From Thermoleophilaceae bacterium (GTDB lineage Bacteria; Actinomycetota; Thermoleophilia; Solirubrobacterales; Thermoleophilaceae), in NCBI GenBank assembly GCA_030447725.1, contig JAUJOQ010000001.1:311068-375067 (forward strand): DNA of 64,000 nucleotides, read 5' to 3'. Position 1 is the stretch's first letter, and every line of letters begins with the position of its first letter. The notes beneath the pieces were generated by a model. That model was given only the letters and a program-made list of their open reading frames with translations, did no database searches and was not told where the DNA came from. Below are positions 7,583 through 15,924 of the stretch, piece by piece. The position numbers and the translations under genes were made by a program.

Positions 7583-8694
7583 GTGTTCTCTTCCTCCCAG
7601 CGCCGGTGGTCGTCGGTGAAGTACATCAGGCGGATCTTCTTGAACTCCGTCGACGAGTAGAGCGTCCTGCGGTCCTCGATCCCGGTCTCCCCGGCGATGG
7701 AGTCGAGGATCGCGTCGCACTCCTCCTTCGAGCGGCCGTGGGCCATCGTGAAGACCGAGTAGTGCCAGTCCTCGTAGGTGGGCCGCTGGTAGCAGTGCGA
7801 GATCCCGCGGAAGGAGGCCATCAGCGGGGCCACGTCCATGATCCGCTCCTCGGGCACGTTCCACACGCCCATGCCGTTGGCCGAGAAGCCGGCGCGGCGG
7901 TGAAAGAGGATGGCGGCCACGCGGCGCAGGGCCTTGCGGTCCCTCATCGTCTCCAGGTGCGCAAGCAGCTCCCCCTGTGAGATGCCTATCCGCCGGGCTG
8001 CGGGCGCGTATGGCTCGCTGATCACCGGCATGTCGCCCTGCAGCGCCCGGATCACCGCGTAGTCGAGGTCGGACAGCTCGATCGCGTCGGGCTCCATCGG
8101 GTCCTGGGCGACCCCGGCCGCGGCCAGGTCGCGCGTGCCCTTCTCCATCTCGAGGTCCATCCGGATCTTGAACAGCTTGAGCGTGGGCAGCTGGCGCACC
8201 GATTCGGCCCCCGTCAGCTGCTGCAGCGTGTCGAGGGTTCCCTGCATGCCGAGCTTCGACCCCGGCTCGGTGGCGAGCGTGAACCAGAGGTTGAAGTCGT
8301 GGTTGCGCAGGTAGTTGTGAGAGACGCCGGGATGCGAGTTGATGATCCGAGCCGCGCGGTGCGGGTTCTCGGGGTCCACCTTGGCCGCCACCAGCATCGA
8401 CTCGTAGCCCAGTACCCGCGTGTCGAAGATCGGCGTGACCTGCCGGATGATGCGCTCGGCGAGCAGCCGTGAGACGCGGCGCATCACTTCCTCCTCTGAG
8501 ACCCCGGCGAGTCCGGCCACGTGCTCGTAGGGGCGCGGGGCGAGCGGGAAGCTGCCCTGCATGAGGTTGAGGAGGCGCTTGTCGAGCTCGTCGAGCGCCA
8601 CGGCAGCGCCGTCCTTGCGGCTGCGGGCCTTCGGTCTCGCCGCGTTTTCACGTCGGGAGGCGGTGCCTCCCCTCGTTTGTCTCACTGAAGCCAT
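7579..8694 (-). CDS. Fused AhbA-AhbB-like Lrp/AsnC-family protein (putative sirohaem decarboxylase or haem regulator)
   Basis: The 371-residue protein holds two copies of the Lrp/AsnC-like unit: a helix-turn-helix at about 35-85 plus ligand domain, and again from about 205. Each half keeps the conserved signature of sirohaem decarboxylases (AhbA/AhbB, NirD/L/G/H): HNYLRNHDFNLWFT at 126-139 and CYQRPTYEDWHYSVFT at 301-316. Known relatives decarboxylate sirohaem in the alternative haem or haem d1 pathways; some are annotated only as regulators. Its position between hemB and hemL, with 4-nt overlaps, supports a tetrapyrrole role. The first 33 residues are basic and partly repeat-derived, so the start may be later. 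Confidence 0.75.
   Translation of the reverse strand: MASVRQTRGGTASRRENAARPKARSRKDGAAVALDELDKRLLNLMQGSFPLAPRPYEHVAGLAGVSEEEVMRRVSRLLAERIIRQVTPIFDTRVLGYESMLVAAKVDPENPHRAARIINSHPGVSHNYLRNHDFNLWFTLATEPGSKLGMQGTLDTLQQLTGAESVRQLPTLKLFKIRMDLEMEKGTRDLAAAGVAQDPMEPDAIELSDLDYAVIRALQGDMPVISEPYAPAARRIGISQGELLAHLETMRDRKALRRVAAILFHRRAGFSANGMGVWNVPEERIMDVAPLMASFRGISHCYQRPTYEDWHYSVFTMAHGRSKEECDAILDSIAGETGIEDRRTLYSSTEFKKIRLMYFTDDHRRWEEENT
8655..8671. repeat. Perfect-arm hairpin GGGAGGC-N3-GCCTCCC at the ahbAB 5' end
   Basis: A 17-nt palindrome with 7-bp arms inside the first 15 codons of the ahbAB-like gene. Its core resembles the GGGAGGC-ACC-type cores of the family 3 repeats at 1256 and 12042. It adds a Gly/Thr/Ala/Ser stretch to the protein. 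Confidence 0.5.
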
Positions 8695-9866
8695 TCGGCA
8701 ACCTGCCTCGCGTGGTAGGTGATCACGATGTCGGCGCCGGCCCGGCGGATCGAGGTGAGCGCCTCGAGCACCGCGGCGCGCCTGTCGAGGTATCCGGCCG
8801 CCGCGGCCGCTTCGATCATCGCGTACTCGCCGCTCACGTTGTACGCGGCCACCGGGACCCGTGTCGCCTCCTTCACCCGCCGGATCACGTCGAGATAGGG
8901 CAGCGCGGGCTTGACCATCACCACGTCGGCACCCTCCTCGACATCGAGGAGGGCCTCACGCACCGCCTCGTCGGAGTTGGCCGGATCCATCTGATAGGTG
9001 CGCCTGTCGCCGAAGGCGGGCGCCGAATCGACGGCGTCACGGAAGGGGCCGTAGAAGGCGGAGGCGAACTTGGCCGAGTAGGCGACGATCGGGGTGTCCT
9101 TGTGATCCTCGGCGTCGAGCTGGGCGCGCAGAGCGCCGACACGGCCGTCCATCATGTCGCTCGGCGCCACCGCGTCGGCTCCCGCGGCGGCGTGGGAGAT
9201 CGCGGTCTTGGCCAGCAGCTCGAGCGACACGTCGTTGTCGACCACCGGAGAATCATCCGTGCGGTGCTCGGCCGATCGACGATCGGCCTGCGCTCCTCCG
9301 GCATCATCCGTGCGGTGCTCGGCCGATCGACGATCGGCCTGCGCTCCTCCGGCATCATCCGTGCGGTGCTCGGCCGAGAGCCTCCGGTGCGGTGCTCGCC
9401 GGAACGACGTTCCGGCTGCGCTCCTCCCGTGACGATCGGCCTGCGCTCCTCCGGCTCCGTCGCCACGGATGACGCCACAGTGGCCGTGCGAGGTGTACGC
9501 GCACAGGCACACGTCGGTGATCACGACCAGCTCGGGGTGGGCCTCCTTGAGCGCGCGCACCGCCAGCTGCACGACGCCCTCGTCGTCGTAGGCACCTGAG
9601 GCGCGGTCGTCCTTCTCGGCCGGCAGGCCGAACAGCAGCACCGCCGGCACGCCGAGGGCGTGCGCCCGCCCCGCCTCCTCGACCGCATGCGAGATCGACA
9701 GGCGCTCCACCCCCGGCATCGCCGCGATCGCGGTACGGCTGTCTGTCCCAAGCTCCACGAACATCGGCTGCACGAGGTGCGACGGCGTCAGCTCGGTCTC
9801 GCGCACCATGCCGCGCAGCAGACCTGTCTGGCGCAGCCGGCGCATCCGTGTGGAGGGAAAGGGCAT
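8682..9866 (-). CDS. hemB: Delta-aminolevulinic acid dehydratase with repeat-derived insertion
   Basis: Condenses two 5-aminolevulinates to porphobilinogen. Catalytic lysines are visible in AYSAKFASAFYGP (Lys265) and MVKPALPYLD (Lys319), and YNVSGEYAM is intact. The zinc-type motif CLCAYTSHGHCG (120-131) is present. Between about residues 134 and 208, where family members go almost directly to VDND, there is a ~75-residue insertion made of repeated AEHRTDDAGGAQADRRS units. Without it the length (~320) is normal. The frame is open throughout, so the protein may tolerate the insert as a surface loop near the metal site. ATG 9866 matches the usual MPFPxxRxRR start; a GTG lies six codons upstream. 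Confidence 0.9.
   Translation of the reverse strand: MPFPSTRMRRLRQTGLLRGMVRETELTPSHLVQPMFVELGTDSRTAIAAMPGVERLSISHAVEEAGRAHALGVPAVLLFGLPAEKDDRASGAYDDEGVVQLAVRALKEAHPELVVITDVCLCAYTSHGHCGVIRGDGAGGAQADRHGRSAAGTSFRRAPHRRLSAEHRTDDAGGAQADRRSAEHRTDDAGGAQADRRSAEHRTDDSPVVDNDVSLELLAKTAISHAAAGADAVAPSDMMDGRVGALRAQLDAEDHKDTPIVAYSAKFASAFYGPFRDAVDSAPAFGDRRTYQMDPANSDEAVREALLDVEEGADVVMVKPALPYLDVIRRVKEATRVPVAAYNVSGEYAMIEAAAAAGYLDRRAAVLEALTSIRRAGADIVITYHARQVAEWLQ
9244..9475. repeat. Family 1 palindromic repeat array inside hemB
   Basis: Two near-identical 51-bp units (9252-9302 and 9303-9353) are followed by a chimeric third stretch that contains another full element and a partial one. On the minus strand each element reads GGAGGAGCGCAG, a hairpin, then CGAGCACCGCAC. 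The hairpin is GGCCGATC-GTC-GATCGGCC in two copies and GCCGGAAC-GTC-GTTCCGGC in the third, so both arms change together. Unit length is a multiple of three and the hemB frame stays open. Related copies follow gyrA. Confidence 0.85.
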
Positions 9867-9891
9867 CCCGATCAGTCTAGGCACCCCGGGG

Positions 9892-11232
9892 TCAGCCGGC
9901 GAAGCGCCGCAACGCCAGACGGCTGGCCGTGCCGAAGGCCACGAAGAGCGCCAGCAGGTGCAGCAAGGGGCCGGCGATACCGCCCGTGTCGTTGAGCGCG
10001 GCGTCCAGTGCGTCGAGGGTGGGCTTGAAGGGAAAGACCGCGGACACCACGCGCACCACGTCGAAGAGGAATGGCGAGACCGAGCCCGAGGGCACCAGCG
10101 CTAGGAAGGTGAGCGGCAGGCTGAGCATCACGCACAGCAGCGAAGCGGCCCTGACCTCCTTGGTGAGGGCGCCCACCGCGAGGCCCATGGCGGCGAAGGC
10201 CAGCGCTCCGGCCGTCACGCCGGCCACCCACAGGGGAAAGCGCTCCCAGCGCAGGTCCACGAACAGGCCGAGGGCGGCGAGCATCAGCAGGCACACGGCC
10301 GTGGAGCAGACCGCCGCCAGGCCGGCCTTCTCGAGCAACAGCCCGGTGCGTGACACGAGCCCGCGGACCAGGCGCAGGAACGCGTTCTCCTCACGTTCGA
10401 GCGCCAGGGCGCCGGCTGCCAGCAGCAAGGTGATGAACATCAGCGAGACGGTGACCGCGATCGCCACGGCGAACGAGCTGAGCGGGGTGGCGCCGCCGTC
10501 GAGCTGGGTCTGCTTGACCGAGATCGGGCTGCCGACCGACGACAGCACCTCGTCCGAGAGGTCGAGGTTGTCGCGGGCCAGCCGAGCGAAGGCGATCACC
10601 CGCTCGACCTCCTCGCGGGCGTCCGAGCGCGGCGGCAGCTCCACCGCGGCCTCACGCAGGATCTGCTCGGCGCGCTCGAGTCCCAGCACGTCGAGCTCGC
10701 GGCCGAAGATCTCGAACTGCCCGCCCGTGCCGATCAGGTCGAGGTACTCCACGGCCGCCTTGGCCAGCCGCTTGGTCAAGGCGCTGTTGGCGTCCTGCAC
10801 CTGTGCCTTGATGGTGTCGCGCACGTAGCTCGACTTGACCGGATCGTCGGCGTTGTAGAAGACCTCGATCTCCGCCGGCTCGAGCCCGGTCTGAAGCTTG
10901 CGGGTGGTGTCCTCGGGGATCACGAGCGCGCCGAGCACCTCCCCGTCCTCGACCTTCGCGATCGCCTCCTCGCGGGTGTCGACCCGCACAGGATCGATCG
11001 CGCGAAAGAGCGGCCCGGCCTGGCGGGTCACGTCGATCGTCTCGCCACCCAACTCGATCTCGGTGGCCGACTCGGGCACCAGGTTCGCGAAGGCGACCTG
11101 AGGCTTGTCAGGGCCGCGTGAGAGGGCGAAGCCGATCAGCGTGGCGATCACGACCGGGTAGAGCACGAGCAGCCCCACCAGCAGCGGCGAGCGCCGGAGG
11201 ATCCGCAGGTCCTTGAGCAGCAGCCAGCGCAT
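9892..11232 (-). CDS. ABC-2 type transporter permease
   Basis: The 446-residue membrane protein has one N-terminal helix, a ~200-residue extracytoplasmic domain, then about five or six C-terminal helices. This is the ABC-2 (type V exporter) layout of the YhgE/CcmB-like permeases. It starts at ATG 11232, where TGATG joins the ATPase stop to this start. hemB begins 25 nt after its end. The substrate cannot be told from sequence; position suggests, weakly, a tetrapyrrole or cell-envelope compound. Confidence 0.85.
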   Translation of the reverse strand: MRWLLLKDLRILRRSPLLVGLLVLYPVVIATLIGFALSRGPDKPQVAFANLVPESATEIELGGETIDVTRQAGPLFRAIDPVRVDTREEAIAKVEDGEVLGALVIPEDTTRKLQTGLEPAEIEVFYNADDPVKSSYVRDTIKAQVQDANSALTKRLAKAAVEYLDLIGTGGQFEIFGRELDVLGLERAEQILREAAVELPPRSDAREEVERVIAFARLARDNLDLSDEVLSSVGSPISVKQTQLDGGATPLSSFAVAIAVTVSLMFITLLLAAGALALEREENAFLRLVRGLVSRTGLLLEKAGLAAVCSTAVCLLMLAALGLFVDLRWERFPLWVAGVTAGALAFAAMGLAVGALTKEVRAASLLCVMLSLPLTFLALVPSGSVSPFLFDVVRVVSAVFPFKPTLDALDAALNDTGGIAGPLLHLLALFVAFGTASRLALRRFAG

Positions 11233-12104
11233 CAGTGGCCGCGCTGGCGCAGGTAGGCGACGAATGCGGACTCGAAGTCGGGAGAGGACACGAGAGGTCC
11301 GGCTTCTTCGCCGGATCGGCGCGAGGGAGCATCACCTTCGCCGCGCTCGACTGCGATCTCGAGCTCGCCCGGGGAGCCGGTGAAGATCAGCTCGCCGTCG
11401 GCCAACACGAGCACCCGCTGCGCGTGGCGTTCGGCCTCCTGGATGTTGTGGGTGGAGTAGATGACCGTGGTGCCGGCTTGGGCAAGGCTGAGCACGAACT
11501 CCCACACGCGCTCGCGCTGGCGTGGGTCGAGCGCGGCGCTCGGCTCGTCCAGAAGCAGCACCGGCTGCTCCCCGAGCAGACCGATGGCGATGTTCACGCG
11601 TTGGCGGTTGCCTCCCGAGAGCTCACCGATCTGATCTCCGGCGCGGTCACGGAGATCCGTGAGCTCGAGCATCCGCTCGACCGTGGCCCGGGGGTCATCG
11701 ACCTTCTCGAGCCGGGCGAACAACTGCAGGTTCTCGGCCACGGTGAGCTTGCTGTAGACCGCCGCCTGCTGGGGGACCCAGCCGATCTCCGCCGGCGCCC
11801 GGCTGACACTGCCCTCGTCCGGCTTCTGGATGCCGGCCAGGATCGAGAGCAGGGTGGTCTTGCCCGCGCCGTTCGGCCCGATCACCGCGACCAGCTCGCC
11901 CCGCGAAGCGCTCAGGGACACGCCGCGCAGCGCCTCGCGCTCGCCGTAGCGCTTGACGAGGTCGCGCGCTTCGAGCACGGCCGAGGCGTGAGGTGAATCG
12001 GTGTCCGCCGGGGGGCCGGCGCCGCTCGATTCGCCCGCGACGTTGCCAAGGGAGGCGCCGCCCCCCTTCGACCCCTCTCCCACCGCGGATGCCGGTTCGG
12101 TCAT
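11232..12104 (-). CDS. ABC transporter ATP-binding protein
   Basis: ATPase partner of the ABC-2 permease encoded next. It has Walker A GPNGAGKT (76-83), signature LSGGNRQR, Walker B VLLLDEPSAALD and a switch histidine in YSTHNIQEAE. The canonical domain starts near residue 43 (VLEARDLVKRYGE); the first ~42 residues are low complexity (Gly/Ser/Pro/Ala) and include residues encoded by a family 3 repeat. Start ATG 12104 is the last ATG before the divergent ymdB gene. An internal GTG at the domain boundary is a possible true start. Confidence 0.88.
   Translation of the reverse strand: MTEPASAVGEGSKGGGASLGNVAGESSGAGPPADTDSPHASAVLEARDLVKRYGEREALRGVSLSASRGELVAVIGPNGAGKTTLLSILAGIQKPDEGSVSRAPAEIGWVPQQAAVYSKLTVAENLQLFARLEKVDDPRATVERMLELTDLRDRAGDQIGELSGGNRQRVNIAIGLLGEQPVLLLDEPSAALDPRQRERVWEFVLSLAQAGTTVIYSTHNIQEAERHAQRVLVLADGELIFTGSPGELEIAVERGEGDAPSRRSGEEAGPLVSSPDFESAFVAYLRQRGH
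12042..12073. repeat. GC-rich palindromic repeat, family 3 copy B
   Basis: The plus strand reads GTTGCCAAGGGAGG, CGCCG, then CCCCCCTTCGACCC. It matches the copies at 1256, 12941 and 24350 in outer sequence (TTGCCA and TTYGACC) and in the G-run/C-run hairpin. It lies in the 5' coding region of the ABC ATPase. Confidence 0.6.
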
Positions 12105-12150
12105 GAGGAGCGCCCACGGTAGCGGCCGCGTGAGTGGGACACTGCGGCCC

Positions 12151-12930
12151 GTGAAGGTTCTCTTCGTCGGCGATGTGGTCGGCGGTATCGGCCGCCGGGC
12201 GCTGGGCGCGCTGATGCCCGGCCTGCGCGAGCGCCACCAGCCCGACTTCGTGGTGGTGAACGGCGAGAACGCCGCCGGCGGCGTGGGCATCACCGAACGC
12301 ACGGCGCTGGACATCTTCGCCTCCGGAGCCGACGTGATCACGCTCGGCAACCACGCCTACAGGCACACGGAGGTGTACGAGTTCCTCGACCGTGACGAGC
12401 GCGTGGTGCGTCCCGCCAACTATCCGAAGGGCAGCCCCGGCAAGGGCGTCACGGTCGTCGAACGCGGCGGCATGGCCCTCGGTGTGGTCAACCTCTCGGG
12501 CACCGTGTTCGTCGAGGCCGCCCGGTCGCCGTTCGCGGAGGTGGACGCCGCGGTCGCCGAGCTGCGCGGCAAGGCCACGCACGTGCTCGTGGACATGCAC
12601 GCCGAGGCCACCAGCGAGAAGGTCGCCATGGGCTGGCATGTGGACGGCCGGGTGACGGCGTGCCTGGGCACCCACACCCATGTCCCGACCGCCGATGCGC
12701 GAGTGCTGCCCGGTGGCACCGCCTACTGCACCGACGTGGGGATGACCGGGCCGCGCGGCGGGGTGATCGGCGTGAAGCGCGAACAGGCGCTCTCGCGCTT
12801 CTTGACCATGACCAACGTTCGCTTCTCCACGTCTGGCGAGGACCCATGGCTCAACGCGGTGCTGGTCGAGGCGAGCCCCGACGGACGCGCCACCGCGATC
12901 GAGCAGATCCTCGAGCCGGCGCCCCGCTAG
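12151..12930 (+). CDS. ymdB: YmdB-family metallophosphoesterase
   Basis: A 259-residue calcineurin-like phosphoesterase (TIGR00282/YmdB family; Bacillus YmdB hydrolyses 2',3'-cyclic nucleotides). Metal-site motifs are VGDVVGGIG (near the N-terminus), NGENAAGG, LGNHAYRH, DMHAEATSEK and GTHTHVPTAD. Start GTG 12151 gives the usual VKVLFVGDVVG opening; the 50 codons upstream in the ORF track antisense the ABC ATPase and are low complexity. In many bacteria this gene accompanies rny (RNase Y), which is not seen here. Its last 80 nt overlap the end of a convergent glycosyltransferase gene. Confidence 0.92.
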   Translation: MKVLFVGDVVGGIGRRALGALMPGLRERHQPDFVVVNGENAAGGVGITERTALDIFASGADVITLGNHAYRHTEVYEFLDRDERVVRPANYPKGSPGKGVTVVERGGMALGVVNLSGTVFVEAARSPFAEVDAAVAELRGKATHVLVDMHAEATSEKVAMGWHVDGRVTACLGTHTHVPTADARVLPGGTAYCTDVGMTGPRGGVIGVKREQALSRFLTMTNVRFSTSGEDPWLNAVLVEASPDGRATAIEQILEPAPR

Positions 12931-14170
12931 CCAGCCGGGGGGTTGCCACCGGGGGCGGTGCCCCCTTTGACCATCGGGGATGTGCCCCCGATTGATGGAG
13001 TGTTCGCGCGGCGAGGGCCACCACCAGCACCAGCACGGCGTCACGCACCGCCACGAGCCAGAGCGCCGCGGGCTCGCGTTGCACCACGTCTGCGTAGTGA
13101 GCGGGGAACTCGACCAGGGTGAGCGCGATCGCGGCGGTCGCGGCGGCGGCGAGCGCGGGCATGCGCCAGGCGAACGCCAGCGCGGCGAGCGGCACCACCC
13201 AGATCAGGAACTGAGGCGAGAGCACCTTTCCGAACGCGGCGAACGCCGCAACGGCGCCGAGCGAAGCCAAGGTCAACATCCGCGCGTCGGATCCCTCGCC
13301 GGCGTCAGCCGTCGACGACCGCCGAGCCACCCCCACGGTCAACAGCGCCACGGCGCCGACCAGCAGCGCGGTGAACAGCGCGACGAGCGCCGCCGAGGCC
13401 GGGTGCCGCACCCCCTCGGAGCGATGGCTGTGCACGACCTCCGCTCGACCGCCGCCCAGGCCGTCGAGCCCCAGCAGCAGCTGCGCCGGTGCGCTCTCCA
13501 CCTGCACCGGACGGTCGAGGTGGTAGGTCACCGCCTCGGTGGCTCCGCTCAGCGACACGGCAGCCGCAGCGCCGGCCACGGTGACCACCACGAGCGCCAG
13601 GGCACCGGTGCCCTCGACGGCCTCTCGGCGGCGGCCGTGAGCCATCAGCCACGCGACGGCGACCGGCAGCACCACGATCGGGAAGCCCTTCGTCATCACC
13701 CCCACACCGAGCACCGCCAGCCCTGTGCGTGGGCGATTCGAGACGACCAACAACAGCGCCCCGAGGGTGATGACCACGGGCGCGAGGTCGAAGTGGGTGC
13801 GCAACATGGCGCCCGTGAACAGGGGCGCGGCGGCGCCGGCCAGCATCGCCCGGCGCGGATCGCCGCCCGTGCGGCGAGCCAGGCCGCCGAGTAGCGCCAC
13901 CAGGATCGCCGCCAGCGCCAGCGCGAGCGCCGCGAAGGTGAGGCGATAGGCGTCGTCGCCGGAGCCGAGAACGGCCGGCAACGCCAGCAGCGGGGCGGCC
14001 AGTGGCGGATACTCGAAGGCGACGTCTCGGTAGGGCAAGGAGCCGTCGAGGAAGAGCTCCGCGTAGGAGCGGTAGAGGAACAGGTCGGTCACGCTCTCGT
14101 CGCCCCAGGGCCCCGGGAGCAGCGTGACGGCGAACGACACGGCCAGGACGAGGAATGCGAGCGCTCTCAC
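12851..14170 (-). CDS. Polytopic glycosyltransferase (GT87/DUF2029-like)
   Basis: The 439-residue protein has about ten hydrophobic helices, with the polyprenyl-phosphate-dependent GT-C hallmark of a short acidic loop after helix 1 and an EYPPLAAPL segment. Such enzymes transfer sugars from polyprenyl-phosphate donors on the outer face of the membrane. GTG 14170 overlaps the upstream stop by 4 nt. The C-terminal ~45 residues are basic and Pro/Ala rich. They are encoded first by a family 3 repeat and then by antisense ymdB sequence, so the original stop seems to have been lost. Acceptor unknown. Confidence 0.8.
   Translation of the reverse strand: MRALAFLVLAVSFAVTLLPGPWGDESVTDLFLYRSYAELFLDGSLPYRDVAFEYPPLAAPLLALPAVLGSGDDAYRLTFAALALALAAILVALLGGLARRTGGDPRRAMLAGAAAPLFTGAMLRTHFDLAPVVITLGALLLVVSNRPRTGLAVLGVGVMTKGFPIVVLPVAVAWLMAHGRRREAVEGTGALALVVVTVAGAAAAVSLSGATEAVTYHLDRPVQVESAPAQLLLGLDGLGGGRAEVVHSHRSEGVRHPASAALVALFTALLVGAVALLTVGVARRSSTADAGEGSDARMLTLASLGAVAAFAAFGKVLSPQFLIWVVPLAALAFAWRMPALAAAATAAIALTLVEFPAHYADVVQREPAALWLVAVRDAVLVLVVALAARTLHQSGAHPRWSKGAPPPVATPRLASGAPARGSARSRWRVRRGSPRPAPR
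12941..12972. repeat. GC-rich palindromic repeat, family 3 copy C
   Basis: Reads GGTTGCCACCGGGGGC, GGT, GCCCCCTTTGACC on the plus strand, a strong hairpin (GGGGGC/GCCCCC). It lies just after the ymdB stop and inside the C-terminal extension of the convergent glycosyltransferase gene. A transcription-termination role for ymdB is conceivable, but there is no T-run. Confidence 0.6.
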
Positions 14171-15924
14171 GCCGGGACCGGCTCGCGCTCGGCGGAGGGC
14201 TCGGACGGCGCCGGCGCCTCGACCGCCGCGCGCCGCCGGTGGGCACCGAAGAAGGCCACCAGGGCCAACGGCGCGAACCACGAGACGTAGAGGTAGAACC
14301 AGTGGGTCACTCCCAGCTGCACCGCGATCGTCACCGCGGCGCCAAGAGCGGCCAGCTGGACCGGACCGCGCCGTCGCGGCGCCACGGCCACGACGAGGGC
14401 CAACCCCACGGCCGCTGCCTTGACGGCGGTCTGCAGCCAGCCGAGCGACTCGCTTTGGCCCCAGACGCTGAAGGGCGACGGCCGCGAGGCCTGATAGCCA
14501 AGAGTGCGATCGTAGATCTCCCGCAGCCCGCCATCTCCCACGAAGGGCAGCACGGCGGCCGCGAGGACCGCCAGCAGCGCCGCGGCGAAGAGCATCGCCC
14601 GGCGCCGGGACCGGCGCGCGGCCACAGAGCTGCCCCGCCATGGGTGCAGGGACCCCAGCCCGCCGGCGAACAGCGGGGCCAGGGCCAGCGGAGCCAGCTT
14701 GGCCGCCGCGCCGAGGCCCACCGCGACGCCGCAGGCCAGGGCGGACAGGCCCTCCCGCGAGGGAGCGAGCGTCAGCGCCAGCAGAGCCAGCACGGTGCAC
14801 ATCGCCACCAGTCCATCGTTGGAGTTGGTCTGCAGCGCGAACAGGGCGTAGGGATAGGTCGCCCAGGCATAGCCGAGGGCGACGCCGAGCTCGTACCCCT
14901 CCTTCCCGGGCCGTAGCCGGCGGCCCAGCATCACGAGCCCCAAGAGGGTGATGAGGTCGAAGGCGATCGACGCGCCGTGTGCAGCCGGGAGGTCGTCCCA
15001 CGCTCCGCTCCACGGCAGCGCCTGCTCGAACGGCACATACGACAGGTAGGTGAGCGGGCCGTATGTGTCGCCGCTTTCGACGTCCTCGCTGAAGCCGGGG
15101 CCGTAGAGCGGGTCGCCGTCGGCGATCCTGTCCGCGCCGATCACGCCGGCGTAGCCCACGTCGATCACGTTCGAGTCGATCAGGTTGAGGCCGACCCGGA
15201 AGCCCACGAGGGCGACGAGCGCCACCAGCAGCCACGTGGCGGGTACGAGCGGCAGCAGGCGCTCACGTCTCTCGCTCGGACGAAACCCGGCCCACAGCAT
15301 GCGAGCGAGCAGATAGAGCAGCACGGGGTAGACGAGCGGCACCGAGGTGCCGATCGCCCCCCGGTTGAAGAACACGTGAGAGACCCCGAACGCAAGGAGC
15401 ATCAGCAGATCGAGATGCAGCAGCCGTAACGGCCGCCGTGGGTCGACGAAGGGCGCAAGGAACAGCACGCACAAGGGGATCCAGACCCAGGGCGAGTTGA
15501 GCTTGCGCCCGAACGCTCCCTCGTAGCCGCGGGCCATCGTCCACGCGACCTGGTCACCGGTCCACTGCTCGAGGATTGCGCCAGTGGCGTCGTCGATGCG
15601 TACCTGAGCCACCTCGCGGGCCTCGGAATCGAAGTAGCTCACCTGCCATCGCCCTGGCCCGCGCGTGTAGGCCGTGGGCGCGAACCGGCGGTGGCGCCCG
15701 CGCTCCGCGCGCACCTTCTCACCCAGTCCGGCGATGCGAACGACCTTCACCGCGCTCAGCTCGTAGCCCGGCGGTGGGGCGGTTCGTGAGGGGGGCTGCT
15801 CGAGCTCGGGCTTGGCCTGCGCCGGCGCCGGCGGGCCCGCAGCCAGGCCCGCGAAGGCGACTAGCGCGAGGAGGAGCGCCCGCCTGAGCCTTAGAGGCCG
15901 CGCGAGGCGGTGCCGAAGCTCCAC
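14167..15924 (-). CDS. Polytopic membrane protein with PepSY-like extracytoplasmic domain (GT87/GT-C-like)
   Basis: The 585-residue protein appears to begin with a basic n-region and a cleavable signal (RRALLLALVAFAGLAAG to AQA), then a ~90-residue PepSY-like domain (WQVSYFDSEAREVAQVRID), then about ten or more membrane helices with a GDPLYGPGF loop typical of GT-C glycosyltransferases. The start is uncertain: GTG 15924, which overlaps the gtrA end by 34 nt, is the only plausible start that keeps the whole signal. The ORF track's start 171 codons upstream lies inside other genes. It is co-oriented and overlapping with gtrA and the second transferase. Confidence 0.7.
   Translation of the reverse strand: MELRHRLARPLRLRRALLLALVAFAGLAAGPPAPAQAKPELEQPPSRTAPPPGYELSAVKVVRIAGLGEKVRAERGRHRRFAPTAYTRGPGRWQVSYFDSEAREVAQVRIDDATGAILEQWTGDQVAWTMARGYEGAFGRKLNSPWVWIPLCVLFLAPFVDPRRPLRLLHLDLLMLLAFGVSHVFFNRGAIGTSVPLVYPVLLYLLARMLWAGFRPSERRERLLPLVPATWLLVALVALVGFRVGLNLIDSNVIDVGYAGVIGADRIADGDPLYGPGFSEDVESGDTYGPLTYLSYVPFEQALPWSGAWDDLPAAHGASIAFDLITLLGLVMLGRRLRPGKEGYELGVALGYAWATYPYALFALQTNSNDGLVAMCTVLALLALTLAPSREGLSALACGVAVGLGAAAKLAPLALAPLFAGGLGSLHPWRGSSVAARRSRRRAMLFAAALLAVLAAAVLPFVGDGGLREIYDRTLGYQASRPSPFSVWGQSESLGWLQTAVKAAAVGLALVVAVAPRRRGPVQLAALGAAVTIAVQLGVTHWFYLYVSWFAPLALVAFFGAHRRRAAVEAPAPSEPSAEREPVPA

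Noticed and set aside
9252-9420. Regular repeats that could suggest a CRISPR array
   Set aside because: Units are contiguous with no unique spacers, lie in an open hemB frame and contain self-complementary arms; no cas genes are nearby.
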